Source of the DNA: Mixophyes australis
Lineage: Eukaryota > Chordata > Amphibia > Anura > Limnodynastidae
Reading direction: 5' to 3'
Length of the DNA stretch: 64,000 nucleotides
Assembly (NCBI GenBank): GCA_036250195.1
Contig: JAVHZZ010000064.1
Location: 62,001 to 126,000, forward strand
Both the position numbers and the translations under genes were made by a program. Below the pieces are notes generated by a model. That model made no database searches. It saw only the letters and a program-made list of their open reading frames with translations, and was not told the DNA's origin. Shown here piece after piece: positions 58,501 through 64,000 of this stretch. The number at the start of each line of letters is the position of its first letter. Position 1 is the stretch's first letter.

Positions 58501-58849
58501 GAATTGAATCATGAATTGAATCATGAATTGAATCATGAATCATTAATCATGAATTGAATCATGAAACATCAATCATGAATCATGAATCATAAATTGAATC
58601 ATGAATCATGAATCATGAATTGAATCATGAATTAAATCATGAATCATGAATCATGAATTGAATCATGAATCATGAATTGAATCATGAATCATGAATCGAA
58701 TCATGAATCATGAATCGAATCATGAATCTTGAATCATGAGTTGAATCATGAATCATGAATCATGAATCATGAATCGAATCATGAATCATGAATCATGAAA
58801 TGAAACATGAATCATGAAACATGAATTGAATCATGAATCATGAATTGAA

Positions 58850-59075
58850 TCATGAATCATGAATTATGAATCATGAATTGAATCATGAATCATGAATTAT
58901 GAATCATGAATTGAATCATGAATCATGAATTGAATCATGAATCATGAATTATATCATGAATCGAAACATGAATCATGAATCATGAATTGAATCATGAATC
59001 ATGAATTATGAATCATGAATTGAATCATGAATCATGAATTGAATCATGAATCATGAATTATATCATGAATCGAAA
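58850..59075 (+). repeat. Local 109-bp tandem duplication
   Basis: ATTATATCATGAATCGAAACATG occurs at 58948 and 59057, each preceded by GAATTATGAATCATGAATTG phrases. The equivalent places in the neighbouring HOR units (55520 and 62199) have one copy, with CACG in place of CATG at the last. Confidence 0.82.
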
Positions 59076-62000
59076 CATGAATCATGAATCATGAATTGAA
59101 TCATGAATCATGAATCGAATCATGAATCTTGAATCATGAATTGAATCATGAATCATGAATCATGAATTGAATCATGAATCATGAATCATGAATCGAATCA
59201 TTAATCATAAATCAAGAATCATGAATCGAATCATGAATCATGAATTAAATCATGAATCATGAATCGAATCATGAATCTTGAATCATGAATTGAATCATGA
59301 ATCATGAATCATGAATCATGAATTGAATCATGAATCATGAATCATGAATCGAATCATGAATCATAAATCAAGAATCATGAATCGAATCATGAATCATGAA
59401 TTAAATCATGAATCATGAATCATGAATTATGAATTGAATCATGAATCATGAATCATGAATCATGAATTTTGAATCATGAATTATGAATTGAATCATGAAT
59501 CATTAAATGAATCATGAATCATGAATTGAATCATGAATCATGAATCATGAATTGAATCATGAATCATGAATCATGAATTAAATCCAGAATCATAAATTGA
59601 ATCATGAATTGAATCATGAATCATGAATCATAAATTGAACCATGAATCATGAATCATGAATTGAATCATGAATCATGATTCATGAATTGAATCATGAATT
59701 GAATCATGAATTATAAATTAAATCATGAATCATGAATCATGAATTGAATCATGAATCATAAATCGAATCATGAATCATGAATTGAATCATGAATCATGAA
59801 TTGAATCATGAATTGAATCATGAATAATTAATCATGAATTTAATCATGAATTATCAATCATGAATCATGAATCATAAATTGAATCATGAATTGAATCATG
59901 AATCATGAATTGAATCATGAATTGAATCATGAATTGAATCATGAATCATTAATCATGAATTGAATCATGAATCATCAATCATGAATCATGAATCATAAAT
60001 TGAATCATGAATCATGAATCATGAATTGAATCATGAATTAAATCATGAATCATGAATCATGAATTGAATCATGAATCATGAATCATGAATTGAATCATGA
60101 ATCATGAATTGAATCATGAATCATGAATCGAATCCCGAATCTTGAATCATGAGTTGAATCATGAATCATGAATCATGAATCATGAATCGAATCATGAATC
60201 ATGAATCATGAATTATGAATTGAATCATGAATCATGAGTCAAGAATCATGAATCGAATCATGAATCATGAATCAGGAATTATGAATTGAATCATGAATCA
60301 TGAATCATGAATTGAATCATAAATCATGAATCATGAATCATGAATTGAATCATGAATCATGAATCATGAATCGAATCATGAATCATGAATCAAGAATCAT
60401 GAATCGAATCATGAATCATGAATTGAATCATGAATCATGAATCATGAATTGAATCATGAATCATGAATTGAATCATGAATCATGAATCATGAATCGAATC
60501 ATGAATCATGAAACATGAATTGAATCATGAATCATGAATTGAATCATGAATCATGAATCATGAATCATGAATTGAATCATGAATCATGAATCATGAATTG
60601 AATCATGAATCATGAATCAAGAATCATGAATCGAATCATGAATCATGAATTGAATCATGAATCATGAATCATGAATTGAATCATGAATCATGAATTGAAT
60701 CATGAATCATGAATCATGAATCATGAAACATGAATTGAATCATGAATCATGAATCGAATCATGAATCATGAATTGAATATTGAATCATGAATCATGAATT
60801 GAATCATGAATCATGAATCACGAATCATGAATCGAATCATGAATCATAAATTGAATCATGAATCATGAATCATGAATTGAATCATGAGTCATGAATTGAA
60901 TCCTGAATTGAATCATGAATTGAATCATGAATTAAATCATGAATCATGAATAATAAATTGAATCATGAATCATGAATCATGAATTGAATCATGAATTGAA
61001 TCATGAATCATGAATCATGAATTGAATCATGAATCATGAATCATGAAATGAAACATGAATCATGAATCATGAATTGAATCATGAATCATGAATTGAATCA
61101 TGAATCATGAATCGAATCATGAATCATGAAATATGAATTAAATCATGAATCATGAATTGAATCATGAATCATGGATTGAATCATAAATCATGAATTATGA
61201 ATCATGAATTGAATCATGAATCATGAATCGAATCATGAATCATGAATCGAATCATGAATCGAAACATGAATCATGGATCATGAATTGAATCATGAATCAT
61301 GAATCGAATCATGAATCTTGAATCATGAATTGAATAATGAATCATGAATCATGAATCATGAATTGAATCATGAATCATGAATCATGAATCGAATCATGAA
61401 TCATGAATCAAGAATTATGAATCGAATCATGAATCATGAATTGAATCATGAATCATGAATCATGAATCATGAATTATGAATTGAATCATGAATCATGACT
61501 TATAAATCATGAATTATGAATTGAATCATAAATCATGAATCATGAATTGAATCATGAATCATGAATTGAATCATGAATTGAATCATGAATCATTAATCAT
61601 GAATTGAATCATGAATCATCAATCATGAATCATGAATCATAAATTGAATCATGAATCATGAATCATGAATTGAATCATGAATTAAATCATGAATCATGAA
61701 TCATGAATTGAATCATGAATCATGAATCATGAATTGAATCATGAATCATGAATCGAATCATGAATCATGAATCATGAATCATGAAATGAAACATGAATCA
61801 TGAATCATGAATTGAATCATGAATCATGAATTGAATCATGAATCATGAATCATGAATTGAATCATGAATCATGAATCGAATCATGAATCATGAATCGAAT
61901 CATGAATCTTGAATCATGAGTTGAATCATGAATCATGAATCATGAATCATGAATCGAATCATGAATCATGAATCATGAATCATGAAATGAAACATGAATC

Positions 62001-62629
62001 ATGAATCATGAATTGAATCATGAATCATGAATTAAATCATGAAACAAGAATCATGAATCGAATCATGAATCATGAAACATGAATTGAATCATGAATCATG
62101 AATTGAATCATGAATCATGAATTATGAATCATGAATTGAATCATGAATTATGAATCATGAATTGAATCATGAATCATGAATTGAATCATGAATCATGAAT
62201 TATATCACGAATCGAAACATGAATCATGAATCATGAATTGAATCATGAATCATGAATCGAATCATGAATCTTGAATCATGAATTGAATCATGAATCATGA
62301 ATCATGAATCATGAATTGAATCATGAATCATGAATTGAATCATGAATCATGAATCATGAATCAAATCATTAATCATAAATCAAGAATCATGAATCGAATC
62401 ATGAATCATGAATTAAATCATGAATCATGAATCGAATCATGAATCTTGAATCATGAATTGAATCATGAATCATGAATCATGAATCATGAATTGAATCATG
62501 AATCATGAATCATGAATCGAATCATGAATCATAAATCAAGAATCATGTATCGAATCATGAATCATGAATTAAATCATGAATCATGAATCATGAATTATGA
62601 ATTGAATCATGAATCATGAATCATGAATC

Positions 62630-62840
62630 ATGAATTTTGAATCATGAATTATGAATCGAATCATGAATCAAGAATCTTGAATCGAATCATGAATCATTAA
62701 ATGAATCATGAATCATGAATTGAATCATGAATCATGAATCATGAATTTTGAATCATGAATTATGAATTGAATCATGAATCATGAATCATGAATCGAATCA
62801 TGAATCAAGAATCTTGAATCGAATCATGAATCATTAAATG
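62630..62840 (+). repeat. Local 121-bp tandem duplication
   Basis: GAATTTTGAATCATG starts near 62,633 and again near 62,753. Each is followed by GAATTATGAATCG or GAATTATGAATTG, CAAGAATCTTG and CATTAAATG. The first copy lacks the run of heptamers between GAATTAT and the CAAGAATCTT phrase that the second and other zone H copies retain in part, so it is a shortened unit. Confidence 0.78.
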
Positions 62841-64000
62841 AATCATGAATCATGAATTGAATCATGAATCATGAATCATGAATTGAATCATGAATCATGA
62901 ATCATGAATCATGAATTAAATCCAGAATCATAAATTGAATCATGAATTGAATCATGAATCATGAATCATAAATTGAACCATGAATCATGAATCATGAATT
63001 GAATCATGAATCATGATTCATGAATTGAATCATGAATTGAATCATGAATTATAAATTAAATCATGAATCATGAATCATGAATTGAATCATGAATCATGAA
63101 TCATGAATCATGAATCATGAATCATGAATTGAATCATGAATCATGAATCATAAATCGAATCATGAATCATGAATTGAATCATGAATCATGAATCATGAAT
63201 TGAATCATGAATTGAATCATGAATCATTAATCATGAATTGAATCATGAATCATCAATCATGAATCATGAATCATAAATTGAATCATGAATTGAATCATGA
63301 ATCATGAATTGAATCATGAATTGAATCATGAATTGAATCATGAATCATTAATCATGAATTGAATCATGAATTGAATCATGAATCATGAATCATAAATTGA
63401 ATCATGAATCATGAATTGAATCATGAATTAAATCATGAATCATGAATCATGAATTGAATCATGAATCATGAATCATGAATTGAATCATAAATCATGAATC
63501 GAATCATGAATCATGAATCGAATCATGAATCTTGAATCATGAGTTGAATCATGAATCATGAATCATGAATCATGAATCGAATCATGAATCATGAATCATG
63601 AATTATGAATTGAATCATGAATCATGAGTCAAGAATCATGAATCGAATCATGAATCATGAATTATGAATTGAATCATGAATCATGAATCATGAATCATGA
63701 ATTGAATCATGAATCATGAATCATGAATCATGAATTGAATCATGAATCATGAATCGAATCATGAATCATGAATCAAGAATCATGAATCGAATCATGAATC
63801 ATGAATCATGAATTGAATCATGAATCATGAATCGAATCATGAATCATGAATCAAGAATCATGAATCGAATCATGAATCATGAATTGAATCATGAATCATG
63901 AATCATGAATTGAATCATGAATCATGAATCGAATCATGAATCATGAATCGAATCATGAATCATGAATTGAATCATGAATCATGAATCATGAATTGAATCA

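Larger units (their letters stand above)
1..64000 (+). repeat. GAATCAT/GAATT simple satellite array, whole window
   Basis: The whole window is tandem GAATCAT (7 bp) with interspersed pentamers GAATT, GAATC and, rarely, GAAAT. Runs of one to about eight heptamers separate single pentamers, so pentamers recur every 12, 19, 26, 33 or 40 bp with no single dominant spacing. In bases 1-420 I count 13 pentamer junctions. Recurrent heptamer variants are AAATCAT, GAATTAT, GATTCAT, GAACCAT, GAATAAT, GAATCAA, GAATCAG and GAATCTT. Every heptamer-heptamer junction contains TCATGA and nearly every word begins GAAT. All words share one orientation. The array continues off both ends. It is not a telomere repeat (no G-run) and does not match the human alpha, (GGAAT)n or HSat1 repeats I know. 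Eukaryotic heterochromatic satellite is the best reading; chromosome position is unknown. The strand given is that on which the word reads GAATCAT. Confidence 0.97.
54700..64000 (+). repeat. Satellite zone H: higher-order repeat, period about 3.3-3.8 kb
   Basis: AAATCCAG lies at 54756, 56055, 58224, 59580 and 62918; equivalent copies are 3,468, 3,525 and 3,338 bp apart. TGAGTCAAGAATC is at 56724, 60235 and 63625 (3,511 and 3,390 bp). ATTATATC is at 55520, 58948, 59057 and 62199, and GGATTGAATCATAA at 57390 and 61173 (3,783 bp). As in zone E, each unit has two half-units of unequal length, about 1.3 and 2.2 kb in the first two. Typical words are GAAATGAAACATG, GAATTATATC, GAATTTTGAATC, CATTAAATG and CATCAATCATG. 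The zone runs off the end of the window, and no gene was seen. Confidence 0.85.

Noticed and set aside
1..64000. Open reading frames and many ATG codons (ATGAATCATG on +, ATGATTCATG on -)
   Set aside because: Three consecutive heptamers (21 bp) read through a cycle that contains TGA in every frame on both strands, so frames stay open only where pentamers happen to shift the phase. Such frames would encode trivially repetitive peptides. I also see no codon bias or ribosome-binding context, so I call no CDS.
1..64000. CRISPR array
   Set aside because: The repeats are regularly short, but there are no spacers: what lies between any two repeats is the same word family, and no cas gene is present.
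1..64000. Telomeric repeat array
   Set aside because: A 7-bp unit is telomere-like in length, but there is no G-rich run on either strand and the word is irregular with 5-bp interruptions and HORs. Known telomere repeats are G-rich on one strand and lack HORs.
1..64000. Human or Drosophila simple satellite such as (GGAAT)n or AT-rich 5-10-mers
   Set aside because: GAAT is shared with the GGAAT family, but the heptamer GAATCAT with 5-bp GAATT interruptions does not match the known monomers I can recall. I therefore assign no species.
1..64000. A previously undescribed multi-gene system
   Set aside because: There are no genes in the window. Any novelty lies in the satellite organisation itself.

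Overview
The window is one continuous block of satellite DNA. From base 1 to base 64,000 it is built from a 7-bp word, GAATCAT, broken at short intervals by a 5-bp word, mostly GAATT and less often GAATC. GAATT equals GAATCAT without CA; GAATC equals it without the final AT. All words run head to tail in one orientation; I saw no inverted run. I found no unique sequence, mobile element, RNA gene or credible coding region. The heptamer itself puts a TGA stop in all three frames of both strands within any three consecutive copies. Composition is AT-rich, roughly 28% G+C as implied by the words. An array this long of such a short repeat points to a eukaryotic nuclear genome, probably (peri)centromeric, subtelomeric or other constitutive heterochromatin. 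I do not recognise the satellite and cannot name the organism.

The array is organised at several scales. Words of 7 and 5 bp combine into phrases of one to eight heptamers ended by one pentamer (12, 19, 26, 33, 40 bp and so on). Phrases carrying point variants (AAATCAT, GAATTAT, GATTCAT, GAACCAT, GAATCAA, GAATCTT and others) form recognisable cassettes. Cassettes recur in a fixed order as higher-order repeats (HORs) of about 1.3 to 4 kb. Local tandem duplications of about 0.08 to 0.43 kb, and one of 1.5 kb, are superimposed.

Layout, with approximate borders: 1-9,720, an older-looking mosaic with repeats offset by about 4.0-4.2 kb; 9,720-15,394, a simpler region with 0.8-1.5 kb repeats and a triplicated 0.18-0.20 kb block; 15,395-18,440, a near-perfect 1,499-bp tandem duplication; 18,440-21,950, two 1.5 kb copies of the AAATCCAG cassette region; 21,950-31,480, the clearest HOR, period about 3.65 kb; 31,480-46,260, the same cassettes reshuffled with a second cassette set; 46,260-54,700, a nested 5.9 kb / 2.04 kb repeat with a perfect 520-bp match; 54,700-64,000, an HOR of about 3.3-3.5 kb. 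The marker set changes near 46 kb, so the window spans at least two HOR families.

No genes act together here. What can be read is the history of the array: unequal exchange and slippage in whole words, repeated local amplification, and point changes at the CpG of the GAATC|GAATCAT junction in the pattern expected from cytosine deamination. I found no sign of a new enzymatic or defence system. The most interesting aspects are the two-word grammar, the CpG-to-TpG/CpA/TpA series and the nested HOR structure.
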